Position numbers and translations under genes: made by a program. Shown one piece after another: positions 43,397 through 52,219 of a stretch of DNA of 64,000 bases. A model generated the notes under the pieces. That model did not search any database. It saw only the letters and a program-made list of their open reading frames with translations, and had not been told where the DNA came from. Source of the DNA: Saprospiraceae bacterium (GTDB lineage: Bacteria > Bacteroidota > Bacteroidia > Chitinophagales > Saprospiraceae); contig JAHDES010000020.1 in the NCBI GenBank assembly GCA_020628645.1, positions 33,005 to 97,004 of the forward strand. Reading direction: 5' to 3'. Each line of letters begins with the position of its first letter. Positions within the stretch are counted from its first letter, which is position 1.

Positions 43397-44773
43397 ATGT
43401 TAAACATATCAAAAAACAGCATTCACGATAAATTGCGTATAGAAGAACTTTCATGTTATGAGAGTACTGCTTTGCCTGCTGCCAATAAAATGATGACGCG
43501 CTGGTTGAGTATTTTTCTTATCATTACGCTAATCTGCTTTTTTCTTCCTTGGACGCAAAATATCCAGATGAAAGGAAAAGTCACTACATTATTACCCGAT
43601 CAACGACCTCAAAATATCAATTCAGCCATTGCAGGACGTATCGAAAAATGGTATGTCCGTGAAGGTGATTTGGTACAAAAAGGGGATACATTGGTCTTTT
43701 TATCAGAAATCAAATCAGAATACTTTGATCCACAATTAGTAGAACGTACTGCCAATCAAGTACAAGCTAAAAAAGGCGCCATTCAAAGTTATCAATCAAA
43801 AGTGGGCGCACTAAATACACAGATTAATGCTTTTCGTCAAGAACAGCAACTCAAAAAAGAACAAGTGGATAATAAACTAGCACAAGTGCGATTGAAAATT
43901 ACTAGTAACGAAGCTTCTGTACAACAAACCCAATTGGATTATGAGATTGCTCAATTACAACTCAAACGAACAGATACGCTTTATCAAAAAGGAATCAAAT
44001 CTTTAAATGAAGTCGAAGGCAAGCGTTTAAAAGTACAATCCACCGAAGCAAAATGGGTGAGTGCAAAGAATAAACTAGCAGAGAGCAAAAATGAATTACA
44101 AATTGTACAGCTTCAATTATCGAGTGTAGATCAAGAGTATGCCAATAAAATTGCTAAAGCAGAATCGGATAAATTTTCGACACTTTCTACCGTTTATGAA
44201 GCCGAGGGAAGTTTGAATAAATTAGAAAATCAGTACACCAATTACAATACCAGAAATAGCCTCTATTACGTCATTGCTCCTCAAACGGGTTATATTACGG
44301 AGACCATTAAATCGGGTATTGGAGAAATCATAAAAGAAGGCGAAACCATTCTTACAGTCGTTCCTGAAGAGCGCGAATTAGCAGTTGAATTATATGCACG
44401 CCCAATGGATTTACCCTTATTGCAATCGGGGCAAGAGGTTCAACTTATTTTTGATGGTTGGCAAGCTTTTATTATCTCTGGATGGTCTGATTTTTCGATT
44501 GGTACGTATAGTGGGGAGATTGTTGCAATGGATAATATTCCCAATAAAAAAAATGAATATCGTGTTTTAATCAAATCCAATAATATAGAACAACCCTTTC
44601 CTGAAATTCTTCGCTTGGGGACGGGGGCGCAAGGTATTGCCCTACTGAAAGACGTGCCTGTTTGGTATGAAATCTGGCGACAATTGAACGGTTTTCCTGC
44701 CGATTTTTATGAGGAGAATGAAGAAGAAATGGCGACTAAATTTAAACCACCTGTAAAAGCTGTTGCGAAATAG
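43397..44773 (+). CDS. HlyD-family periplasmic adaptor
   Basis: The 458-residue protein has one N-terminal membrane helix (about 36-53, LSIFLIITLICFFLPW), a barrel-sandwich segment (NINSAIAGRIEKWYVREGDL and VQKGDTLVFLSE), a long coiled coil (about 120-280), and the closing lipoyl and beta-barrel half (YYVIAPQTGYITETI, GEIIKEGETILTVVPEE). It bridges the ABC subunit and the outer-membrane channel. The gap to the ABC gene is 38 bp. Confidence 0.93.
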   Translation: MLNISKNSIHDKLRIEELSCYESTALPAANKMMTRWLSIFLIITLICFFLPWTQNIQMKGKVTTLLPDQRPQNINSAIAGRIEKWYVREGDLVQKGDTLVFLSEIKSEYFDPQLVERTANQVQAKKGAIQSYQSKVGALNTQINAFRQEQQLKKEQVDNKLAQVRLKITSNEASVQQTQLDYEIAQLQLKRTDTLYQKGIKSLNEVEGKRLKVQSTEAKWVSAKNKLAESKNELQIVQLQLSSVDQEYANKIAKAESDKFSTLSTVYEAEGSLNKLENQYTNYNTRNSLYYVIAPQTGYITETIKSGIGEIIKEGETILTVVPEERELAVELYARPMDLPLLQSGQEVQLIFDGWQAFIISGWSDFSIGTYSGEIVAMDNIPNKKNEYRVLIKSNNIEQPFPEILRLGTGAQGIALLKDVPVWYEIWRQLNGFPADFYEENEEEMATKFKPPVKAVAK

Positions 44774-44785
44774 TTTTATAACAGT

Positions 44786-44807
44786 AGGATTGTCGAATTC
44801 ATTCGAC
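44786..44807 (+). repeat. Dispersed palindrome P5 (GTCGAATTCATTCGAC)
   Basis: TAGGATT precedes the palindrome GTCGAAT-TC-ATTCGAC (44792-44807), exactly 59 bp before the TolC-family start. P6 at 62676-62691 is at the same distance from its gene, and the downstream sequence TTGAATTATT is shared. Confidence 0.7.
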
Positions 44808-44866
44808 GTGTGATACTATGAAATGTTGAATTATTTATTAGGCACATTACGCTTAAAAAAAGTAAA

Positions 44867-46261
44867 ATGAGGTATTTAGGAGTTTTGATATTGATGCTAA
44901 TGGGAAGTATTTCTTTTGCACAAGAGAGGGAAACCTTTACACTAGAAGAATATCTAAATTGGATACGCGCCTTTCATCCTGTGGTACAACAAGCCAATCT
45001 TTTGGAAGATGAAGCCCGCTTCAATTTATTGAAAGCCAGAGGTGGTTTTGATCCCAAATGGATGGGCGATTATGAAGCTAAATCCTTTAATACTAAAAAT
45101 TATTTTCAAATTGGAAAAGCAGGATTGAAAATTCCGACTTGGGTGGGAGCAGATGTGGAAGTTTCCTATAATTGGGCGAATGGTGTATTCCTTAACCCTG
45201 AACAAAATCTGCCCATAAATGGACAAGCAGCGATCAAAGTAGAAGTGCCCGTTTTACAAGGATTATTGTTTGATGATCGTCGTGCGCAAGTACAGCAAGC
45301 TCGCTTGTATCGGGATGCCAATGAGCAAGAACAACGAATTATCATCAATGATTTATTATTAGCAGCCTACGAAAATTATTGGCAATGGACCTATCAAACG
45401 GAAGTAGTCAAGATACAACAAGAAGCACTAGATTTGGCAACTCTTCGTTTTGAAACCACTAAATCCAGTTTTATTCAAGGAGACAAACCTGCGATAGATA
45501 CTTTAGAATCCTTTATACAAGTTCAAAATAGACAATTGGCATTACAAGAAGCAAAGATTGCACTTCAAAATGTACGATTGCAATTATCTAATTTTTTATG
45601 GCTGGATCAGCAAACTCCCTTAGAAGTAACAGAAGCACTTCAACCTTTACCTTTAGAGGAATTGCAGAATGAATTGAATAGTTCTTCTACTAATTTAAAC
45701 ACCCATCCTTTATTACAGCAACTAGCCATCAAACAACAGCAGTTAGATATTAAAGAACGCCTAAAACGAGAATATTTAAAACCCAATCTTCGGCTTAGTT
45801 ATAATTTTTTAGGAACAGGCTTTAATTTTCTTTCTGAAAAAACAGAATCACCTGAATTGGCTACGCTTTTTACGGAGAATTATAAATGGGGAATTACGTT
45901 TGATTATCCGCTTTTATTACGAAAAGAACGAGCTGCTTTAGAATTAGTACAAGTAGAGCAACTCCAACTCGGCTACAAACAACTTGCCAAACAAACGGAA
46001 CTACAAATTAAGCTAGATCAATTTACCCAACAATTAGAGCAAACCAGACAACAGTTACAGCTACAAACGGAAGTCATTAGTAACTATCAACAATTACTGG
46101 ATGCGGAGAATATCAAGTTTCAGATTGGAGAAAGCTCTATCTTTTTACTCAATAGCCGAGAACAAAAACTCATTGCTGCGCAAAAGAAGATACTTCAGTT
46201 GCAGTTAAAAATTATCCAACTAAAAACAAAATTAAAATGGGTAAGCGGAGAATTGAGTTAA
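44867..46261 (+). CDS. TolC-family outer membrane efflux protein
   Basis: The 464-residue protein has a signal peptide (MRYLGVLILMLMGSISFA) and two halves of the OEP fold (EYLNWIRAFHPVVQQANLLE; later WGITFDYPLLLRKERAALEL, LDQFTQQLEQTRQQLQLQTE). It forms the trimeric outer-membrane and periplasmic tunnel of the exporter. It is 93 bp after the HlyD gene, with palindrome P5 between. Its stop abuts the ROK gene's stop on the opposite strand. Confidence 0.93.
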   Translation: MRYLGVLILMLMGSISFAQERETFTLEEYLNWIRAFHPVVQQANLLEDEARFNLLKARGGFDPKWMGDYEAKSFNTKNYFQIGKAGLKIPTWVGADVEVSYNWANGVFLNPEQNLPINGQAAIKVEVPVLQGLLFDDRRAQVQQARLYRDANEQEQRIIINDLLLAAYENYWQWTYQTEVVKIQQEALDLATLRFETTKSSFIQGDKPAIDTLESFIQVQNRQLALQEAKIALQNVRLQLSNFLWLDQQTPLEVTEALQPLPLEELQNELNSSSTNLNTHPLLQQLAIKQQQLDIKERLKREYLKPNLRLSYNFLGTGFNFLSEKTESPELATLFTENYKWGITFDYPLLLRKERAALELVQVEQLQLGYKQLAKQTELQIKLDQFTQQLEQTRQQLQLQTEVISNYQQLLDAENIKFQIGESSIFLLNSREQKLIAAQKKILQLQLKIIQLKTKLKWVSGELS

Positions 46262-47164
46262 TCACAACAAAGCCGCCCCAAACACCCCAGCACTATCGCC
46301 CAATTTAGGTTTTAAAAAGACGGTATCTAATGTATGATTAAAGACATGTTTGGCTACTTCTTCTACGCCTCTTGTGTATAATAAATCAATATTTCCTAAT
46401 CCACCTCCTAAGACAATGGCATCTGGATCAAGAATATTAATCACATGGGCAATGCCTTTTCCAAAGAATTCAATCAAGCGATTGACCGTTTGAATAGCTA
46501 CATCATCTTTTCCTTGATGATAACGCTGCATAATTTCTTTTAAAGGACGAGGAATACCTGTAATAGATGCATAAAAACGTTCTAGTGCAGGGCCCGCGAT
46601 CACCTGCTCTACACAGCCGACTTTTCCACAATAGCAATCTCCTCCCGATTCATGGAGAAAGTTATGCCCCCATTCGCCACCGATACCTTGTCGTCCACGA
46701 ATCGCTTTTCCATTGACGACCACTCCTCCTCCTACTCCCGTTCCCATAATTACTCCAAAGACGACTTCTGCTTGTGGTAGTCGTTCAGGAACAGCACCCA
46801 TAGTCGCTTCTGCAACGGCAAAACAATTGGCATCATTAGCTATTTTAATGGAAAATTGAAGAATATCTTCTAGATCTTCTTTAAGCATACGTCCATTGAG
46901 GGCAGTGGTATTGCAGTTTTTCATTGTACCCAATAGTGGGTCAACTGTGCCTGGTGTGCCAATACCAAGGGTATGGGGCTTGAGCCCAGTTTCGGTGGTC
47001 ATAACCTCTATAAGTTGGGTGATTCGTTTGACGATATGATGGTAACCCTTATGAGCTTCTGTAGAAATACGTGTGCGTTGTAGAACTCGTGGATGATCCC
47101 GATCTTCTAAAATGACACCTTCAATCTTAGTGCCGCCTAAATCAATTCCCCATAATGGTCCCAT
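46262..47164 (-). CDS. ROK-family sugar kinase
   Basis: The 300-residue protein has the phosphate loop WGIDLGGTKIEGVILE, a GTGVGGGVVVNGKAIRGRQG segment, and the ROK zinc site with GEWGHNFLHESGGDCYCGKVGCVEQ (His and three Cys). It phosphorylates glucose, fructose or another hexose in the cytoplasm; the exact sugar is not determined. The gene is on the minus strand and convergent with the TolC gene. Confidence 0.92.
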   Translation of the reverse strand: MGPLWGIDLGGTKIEGVILEDRDHPRVLQRTRISTEAHKGYHHIVKRITQLIEVMTTETGLKPHTLGIGTPGTVDPLLGTMKNCNTTALNGRMLKEDLEDILQFSIKIANDANCFAVAEATMGAVPERLPQAEVVFGVIMGTGVGGGVVVNGKAIRGRQGIGGEWGHNFLHESGGDCYCGKVGCVEQVIAGPALERFYASITGIPRPLKEIMQRYHQGKDDVAIQTVNRLIEFFGKGIAHVINILDPDAIVLGGGLGNIDLLYTRGVEEVAKHVFNHTLDTVFLKPKLGDSAGVFGAALL

Positions 47165-47229
47165 GTTACAAGTGTTGTTCCGTTTTTAAAAAGAAGAACC
47201 ACAAAGGTACGGGTTTATTATGATCCAAA

Positions 47230-47721
47230 TCATAACTTTTTATCCTTATTCGAAATAGCAGGTTTTTCTGGTTTTGGAAACGATAAAAAACCACTACTAT
47301 AATGTGTACCAAACGTTTTTACACCTGAATACACTTGCGATATAGCACTAAGTACTTGTTCATCGGTCAATTCACCAAGTGGATGAATAAAAACAGACCA
47401 TAATACTCCATCCGAAATGGCATATTTTGTATCTAAAACGGTATGAAAATTCGCTTCTAGGGATTTTAATAATTGTTCTTCCGAGAGATTTTTGACATGT
47501 TCGACAGGCGATATAATGCGCATTCGATTGTGATTCACATCAGTCAAACAGATAAAAAGAGTAGAGTCGATTATGAATTGCCAATTGCCCGTTTCACCTG
47601 TTGATTCTTCACTGACAGTTTGAATGATTTGGAATAAGCGTTCATTGGTCATTTTTTCTTCCTGTGAAAAGGAAAAGAAAAATGATAGCAATAGAAAAGT
47701 AGTAAGGATCAGTTTTTTCAT
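47230..47721 (-). CDS. Uncharacterised exported protein
   Basis: The 163-residue protein has a signal peptide (MKKLILTTFLLLSFFFSFSQE) and a single soluble domain with NWQFIIDSTLFICLTDVNHN and LEANFHTVLDTKYAISDGVLWSVF. The domain has no Cys clusters or repeats that I recognise. It lies between the Crp gene and the ROK gene on the same strand (33 bp after the former), so may be under its control. Confidence 0.75.
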   Translation of the reverse strand: MKKLILTTFLLLSFFFSFSQEEKMTNERLFQIIQTVSEESTGETGNWQFIIDSTLFICLTDVNHNRMRIISPVEHVKNLSEEQLLKSLEANFHTVLDTKYAISDGVLWSVFIHPLGELTDEQVLSAISQVYSGVKTFGTHYSSGFLSFPKPEKPAISNKDKKL

Positions 47722-47753
47722 AGTTCTAATAATTTTGTGGTGATGAAAACAAG

Positions 47754-48446
47754 TTAACTAGTGACTAATTCTCCGTTTAGCAATTCCATATCACGAATAA
47801 GTAATCGACGCCGATCAAACTTTAGTATGTTTTTATTTCGTAATTCATTTAATACCGTGGTAACTGTTTGACGAGAGGTGGCCGTCAGATTGGCTATTTC
47901 TTGATGCGTCATAAATTGACGAACTAGCATTTCATATCCTACTCGTTTACCTCTTTTATCCACTAAATCAATTAAAAACTCAACAATGCGAGAGCGAGAG
48001 TCTTTAAAAACTAAAGATTCCAAGCGTTTTTCCATTTCCAAAACTCGGCTACCCATTATTTTCATGAGAAATAGATTCAAGCCATTGTGATCGCGCAATA
48101 AGCCTTTCATCTCATCAGTAGATACGATACAAACTTGTGTTTTTTCCATAACATAAGCGAAATCACGTCGTTTTTGTTCTCCTGCAAGGGCTAATTCTCC
48201 AAAGACTTCTCCATTGGATAAGATAGCTTTGGTAATTTCTTTTCCACTATCGCTATACGAACCTATTTTTACACGACCTTCTGTAAGAAAGTAGATTTTA
48301 TCAGATTGATCTTCAGGCAAGTAAATGTATTCGCCCTTTTTGAAGGTACGTTGAGTATGGGTATCGTCAATATTCCCTAATTTTTTAGGACAAAAGATAC
48401 CCGTTACATCAATATTTTCAAGATACCAAAAAGCTTGTTGATCCAT
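47754..48446 (-). CDS. Crp/Fnr family transcriptional regulator with full HTH_Crp domain
   Basis: This 230-residue protein is closer to classical CRP/FNR than the two at 32-33 kb: cNMP-fold (FKKGEYIYLPEDQSDKIYFL, GEVFGELALAGEQKR), a dimer helix, and HTH_Crp (MTHQEIANLTATSRQTVTTVLNEL). No N-terminal Cys cluster for an iron-sulfur centre is seen. It is the first gene of a possible operon with the exported protein. Dispersed palindrome P3 stands directly upstream. Confidence 0.93.
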   Translation of the reverse strand: MDQQAFWYLENIDVTGIFCPKKLGNIDDTHTQRTFKKGEYIYLPEDQSDKIYFLTEGRVKIGSYSDSGKEITKAILSNGEVFGELALAGEQKRRDFAYVMEKTQVCIVSTDEMKGLLRDHNGLNLFLMKIMGSRVLEMEKRLESLVFKDSRSRIVEFLIDLVDKRGKRVGYEMLVRQFMTHQEIANLTATSRQTVTTVLNELRNKNILKFDRRRLLIRDMELLNGELVTS

Positions 48447-48880
48447 TGTTCTTCATTTGTTAAAATTATCATCGTGAGCCGACTTCAAATCGTCTTACGA
48501 ACAATAAAACGATCTCTTTGAAATAAATTGTAATGAATATTTTATTCACACTTAAAAATTAACAGCCTCATATTTCTTTTGGTTGTCTACCCTAAAAATA
48601 AGTAATAAAAATTGTCTTAGGCAATACAAATTAGAATAAAATAAAGAATAGTTTTAGTATTTGTCAAAAATTAAATTCCCTTTTTTAACCCGCCTGCCAT
48701 CGGTTAGTATAATTGGTGTCGGGCAGGTTTCTCCAATTAGCTTGAAAAACTTCATTTATAATCAGTTATGCAATCCCGTCCGCTTCAGCGGTTCATTCCA
48801 CCAGTATTTCATACTGCCCTTCGGGTTCATTTCTTTCATACTATTTGAAGAAAATCGGGAATTAATTATTTGACCGTTAC
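48447..48880. other. Intergenic region rich in palindromes
   Basis: No gene is supported in these 434 bases. It holds P3 (48466-48505) and a cluster of palindromes: CCTGCC/GGCAGG (48693-48727), CCGCTTCAGCGG (48780-48791), CAGTATTTCATACTG (48802-48816) and CCCTTCGGG (48817-48825). The 1st and 3rd of the last three are followed by GGTTCATTyC. The 70-codon frame here is not accepted. Confidence 0.6.
48466..48505 (-). repeat. Dispersed palindrome P3
   Basis: CGACTTCAAATCG (48480-48492) with flanks GTGAGC and TCTTACGAACAAT is the counterpart of P1, with one mismatch in the stem. On the minus strand it ends about 20 bases before the Crp gene start. Confidence 0.7.
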
Positions 48881-50380
48881 TTATTCAAAAATGGCTTCAT
48901 TGTCTTCTTCTTGGTTCGTACTAATAAGTAATAATCCAAAGAAACTAATTAAACCATTTACTAAAATGATAAGTAGGCCAATATTAATATTTAATACTGT
49001 TTTAAGGAAATAGTTTAAACCAAAAGCAATTAAAGGAGCAGCAACACAAACTGGAATCACCCAGCGATCCCGTATTTTTAAATCGGTTAAAATACCAAAA
49101 AAGAAAAGTCCAACTAATGGGCCATAGGTATAACCCGCCCAGATAAAAATTTGGGTAATTACGGCATCATTGCTCAAGGCATTAAAGGCTAGAATGACCA
49201 ATAACAATAAAAAAGAAAAGCCTAAATGTACCTTGAAGCGAAGGCTCTTTTGTTCTTGTTCGGATAAGTTCTTTTTTTCAATATCTAAAAAGTCGATACA
49301 AAAGGAAGTCGTCAAAGCAGTAAGCGCAGAATCAGCACTCGAATAAGCGGCTGCAATCAATCCTAAAATAAAAACAATACTAATGACGGGCGTGAGATGC
49401 CCCAAGGCAATGAGTGGAAAAAGGGTATCTGTTTTGGCAGGAACCTCTAAGCCAATATTTGCTGCATAAATGTATAATAAAGCCCCTAATCCAAGGAAGA
49501 CCAAATTCACAATCACCAAAATAATACTAAAAACGAAGATGTTTAGTTGTGATTCTTTTAGGGTTCTACAACTCAGGTTTTTCTGCATCATATCTTGATC
49601 TAAGCCTGTCATCGCAATCGCAATCATTGCACCACTAAAAAATTGCATAAAGAAATTATTCCCATCATCAAAGCCATCCGTAAAAAAGAACATCCGCGAA
49701 TAATCACTTTGTTGAATCATTCCGATTAGTTCTCCAACATTTACTTCTAAGGCATTTCCAATCGCACCAATTGTAAGTCCTACCGCCAATAACATAAAGA
49801 AAGTCTGCAAACTATCGGTCCAAACAATCGTTTTAATTCCTCCCCGAAACGTATACACCCAAATAAGGAGTATCGTTACCATTACCGTAATCCAAAAAGG
49901 AACATCTATTTTGGTTAATTCAAAAATAGTTTGAAAAGAAATCGCAACTAAATACAAGCGAAAAGCCGCTCCAATGGTACGAGAAAGCAAGAAAAAAGCA
50001 GCACCCGTTTTATAGGAATAAAAACCAAAACGTTGTTCAAGATAGGTATAAATAGAGGTAAGGTTACGCTCATAATAAATGGGCAATAGCACCTTCGCAA
50101 TCACAAAATAACCCAATAAATAGCCCAGTACCACCTGCATGTAGGAGAATGCCATGTTAACGCCACTACCCCCCACTTTTCCAGGCACGGATATAAAGGT
50201 TACCCCCGAGAGGCTCGCCCCAATCATTCCAAATGCTACTAAATACCAAGGTGATTGACGACTTGCCAAGAAAAAATCTTGATTATTGGCATTTCTACTA
50301 GTAAAATAAGAGACGCCAACCAAGACTAAAAAATAGGCTATAATCGCCCCGAAAATCATGACCGCACTAAGTTGTCCCAT
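48881..50380 (-). CDS. Sodium:solute symporter (SSS family)
   Basis: The 499-residue protein has about 13 membrane helices in the LeuT/vSGLT pattern. Typical segments are DFFLASRQSPWYLVAFGMIGASLSGVTF, the GLDQDMMQKNLSC loop, and AAYSSADSALTALTTSF, where the Ser-rich motif binds the sodium ion. It imports an unidentified solute with sodium. A hydrophobic C-terminus ends in acidic residues. It is transcribed alone. Confidence 0.93.
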   Translation of the reverse strand: MGQLSAVMIFGAIIAYFLVLVGVSYFTSRNANNQDFFLASRQSPWYLVAFGMIGASLSGVTFISVPGKVGGSGVNMAFSYMQVVLGYLLGYFVIAKVLLPIYYERNLTSIYTYLEQRFGFYSYKTGAAFFLLSRTIGAAFRLYLVAISFQTIFELTKIDVPFWITVMVTILLIWVYTFRGGIKTIVWTDSLQTFFMLLAVGLTIGAIGNALEVNVGELIGMIQQSDYSRMFFFTDGFDDGNNFFMQFFSGAMIAIAMTGLDQDMMQKNLSCRTLKESQLNIFVFSIILVIVNLVFLGLGALLYIYAANIGLEVPAKTDTLFPLIALGHLTPVISIVFILGLIAAAYSSADSALTALTTSFCIDFLDIEKKNLSEQEQKSLRFKVHLGFSFLLLLVILAFNALSNDAVITQIFIWAGYTYGPLVGLFFFGILTDLKIRDRWVIPVCVAAPLIAFGLNYFLKTVLNINIGLLIILVNGLISFFGLLLISTNQEEDNEAIFE

Positions 50381-50724
50381 GTTAATCCAAAAGCTGCTTC
50401 GTTATCTTAATAATGCTGGGGTTTGTGTTTTGTGGGACTAAATATACGTAATTTTTGATAGGGCACAAGCACTACAGCAATTCTTCATCTTTAGCTCGCT
50501 TGGTTTTATCGAAAGAATTGAGTTTTTTGATGGGAAATGGAGATATTCGATAAAGGTGTTCATAAAAAATATACTTAGTGAAACTCTGTGAGACTTTGTG
50601 GAATAGCCTATTATTATACAGGCTTATATTCTTAAATAAGGATACTCAAAGAAGCTACTGAGCTAGATGGAGTTGAAGCTCTATTTTTTTAATAAAAACT
50701 TTTTTCTAATGTAATATTAAAGCT
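50381..50724. other. Intergenic region between divergent genes, with a three-unit decamer repeat
   Basis: At 50574-50603 three ten-base units (CTTAGTGAAA, CTCTGTGAGA, CTTTGTGGAA) follow directly. A stem GAGCT/AGCTC with T-run lies at about 50662-50690. No RNA gene is visible. Confidence 0.5.
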
Positions 50725-51378
50725 ATGGGACATTATGTTATAGATCAACACACAGGCACACAACAAAAACATCGTCGTGCTTTTGTGCATCGAAAAGAAT
50801 ATTTCCAGAAAATGGGGGAGCATCAAGCTACTTCCGCCTCTTTTGTCATAAAAGCTGAACCCTATCAATCTTATTATGCCCACTCTCAAAAGGCGCAATT
50901 TTTTCGTGGAATTTATCTGATCCTTATGCTTGGGTTAGGCATTTGGGGCTTATGGTTTTTTAATCAACAAATTCAGCAGCAAATAGAATTGACCAATATC
51001 ATTCGGCAAGCGAAAACAGTAAAATCTCAAAAACGAGAGGCTATTTCGAATTCGTCTCTACATAAATATTATACGGATATTGCGTCTTCAAAAGAAAAAC
51101 AATACGCTTTTGATTTAAATATGTATCATGGAAAATGGTATCTTCAAACGGGCTACTTTTCGCTTGCTCAAGAACATTATAATTTTGCTTTACGAATTTT
51201 TAAGGATGATAAAGACGCGATGATTGGATTGACTAAAACGCTCTGTTGTCAGTGTATTTATGAAGGATACAACTGCCCTGGCGCATTTCAATATGTGGAC
51301 TACTTAAAATTAGAAAAAATAATTGCTGAAGAAGAGCTTGAATTATTTGAACGTTTTTTAAAACAAAGACGGAGCTGA
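50725..51378 (+). CDS. Uncharacterised single-span membrane protein
   Basis: The 217-residue protein has a cytoplasmic basic N-terminus (TGTQQKHRRAFVHRKEYF), one membrane helix (about 67-84, GIYLILMLGLGIWGLWFF), and an external helical part with a TPR-like segment (GKWYLQTGYFSLAQEHYNFA). Cysteines cluster in LTKTLCCQCIYEGYNC. No family is recognised. The nearest gene (FMN reductase) is 99 bp downstream, with palindrome P7 in between. Confidence 0.72.
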   Translation: MGHYVIDQHTGTQQKHRRAFVHRKEYFQKMGEHQATSASFVIKAEPYQSYYAHSQKAQFFRGIYLILMLGLGIWGLWFFNQQIQQQIELTNIIRQAKTVKSQKREAISNSSLHKYYTDIASSKEKQYAFDLNMYHGKWYLQTGYFSLAQEHYNFALRIFKDDKDAMIGLTKTLCCQCIYEGYNCPGAFQYVDYLKLEKIIAEEELELFERFLKQRRS

Positions 51379-51416
51379 GTTTGTATTAGGAAATAGAATT
51401 TCTTGATTAACAAGAG

Positions 51417-51440
51417 TAGGACAGACTTTAGTCTGTATAA
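51417..51440 (+). repeat. Dispersed palindrome P7 (ACAGACTTTAGTCTGT)
   Basis: TAGG precedes the perfect palindrome ACAGACT-TT-AGTCTGT (51421-51436), and the FMN reductase start lies 42 bp on. The layout (TAGGA, palindrome, A/T-rich flank, gene) matches P4-P6. Confidence 0.65.
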
Positions 51441-51477
51441 AATTCCCTTATAATAATTCATCTCAAAACCACACAAA

Positions 51478-52014
51478 ATGTCAAAAACCATCCTTGCCTT
51501 CGGAGCCAGCAATAGTAAAAACTCGATTAATAAACAACTCGCCAAGTTCGCTGCACACCAAATTGCTGATGCGACTGTTAATTTGCTCGATTTAAATGAT
51601 TATGAAATGCCCTTGTACGGTATTGATCGAGAAAATGCTGAAGGTATTCCGCAATTAGCACATGATTTCAAAGCACAACTCAAAGCGGCAGATGGTATCA
51701 TTATTTCATTCGCGGAGCATAATGGGGCTTATTCTGTTGCCTTTAAAAATGTTTTTGATTGGATTTCTCGTATCGAAAAAGATGTTTGGTATAATAAACC
51801 CATGTTATTATTAGCTACTTCTCCTGGAGGGCGAGGTGCGCAAACGGTTTTAGATATTGCGGTGAATAAGTTTAAAATTATGACTAGTAATACCATCGCT
51901 CATTTTTCATTGCCTTCTTTTCAACAAAATTTTTCTACAGAAAATGGAATTGTAGATGCAGCTTTGAATAAAGCTTTCCAAAATGCTATAAATGAATTTA
52001 TAGCAGCTATTTAG
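51478..52014 (+). CDS. NAD(P)H-dependent FMN reductase
   Basis: The 178-residue flavodoxin-like protein shows the NADPH-dependent FMN reductase motifs ILAFGASNSKNSINKQLAKF (phosphate loop), SFAEHNGAYSVAFKNVFDWI (the E-x-N-x-S/G-Y pattern) and LLLATSPGGRGAQTVLD. It supplies reduced FMN or reduces quinones or azo compounds. A candidate terminator, AAATACGAA-TTTC-TTCGTATTT, follows at 52060-52081. Confidence 0.92.
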   Translation: MSKTILAFGASNSKNSINKQLAKFAAHQIADATVNLLDLNDYEMPLYGIDRENAEGIPQLAHDFKAQLKAADGIIISFAEHNGAYSVAFKNVFDWISRIEKDVWYNKPMLLLATSPGGRGAQTVLDIAVNKFKIMTSNTIAHFSLPSFQQNFSTENGIVDAALNKAFQNAINEFIAAI

Positions 52015-52059
52015 AATTATCATATGCTATATTTTTAAGTTACCATGACTTATATCTAA

Positions 52060-52081
52060 AAATACGAATTTCTTCGTATTT
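52060..52081 (+). terminator. Candidate terminator after the FMN reductase
   Basis: AAATACGAA and TTCGTATTT are perfect 9 bp arms around a four-base loop, followed by AATTTTC. Confidence 0.65.
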
Positions 52082-52219
52082 AATTTTCAATTTTCTTCAT
52101 ATTATAAAATAATTTAAGCTAAAGAATTGTATAAGTAAGAAAATAATCAAACCTTTAGATTAAAGCACTTACACCCATTCTACTGGACTGCAAGAAATGA
52201 AGTCTAATCTTTCTATTTA

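Noticed and set aside
48661..48873. 70-codon plus-strand frame in the 48.7 kb gap
   Set aside because: It translates the palindrome cluster, starts with TTG and has no domain-like pattern.
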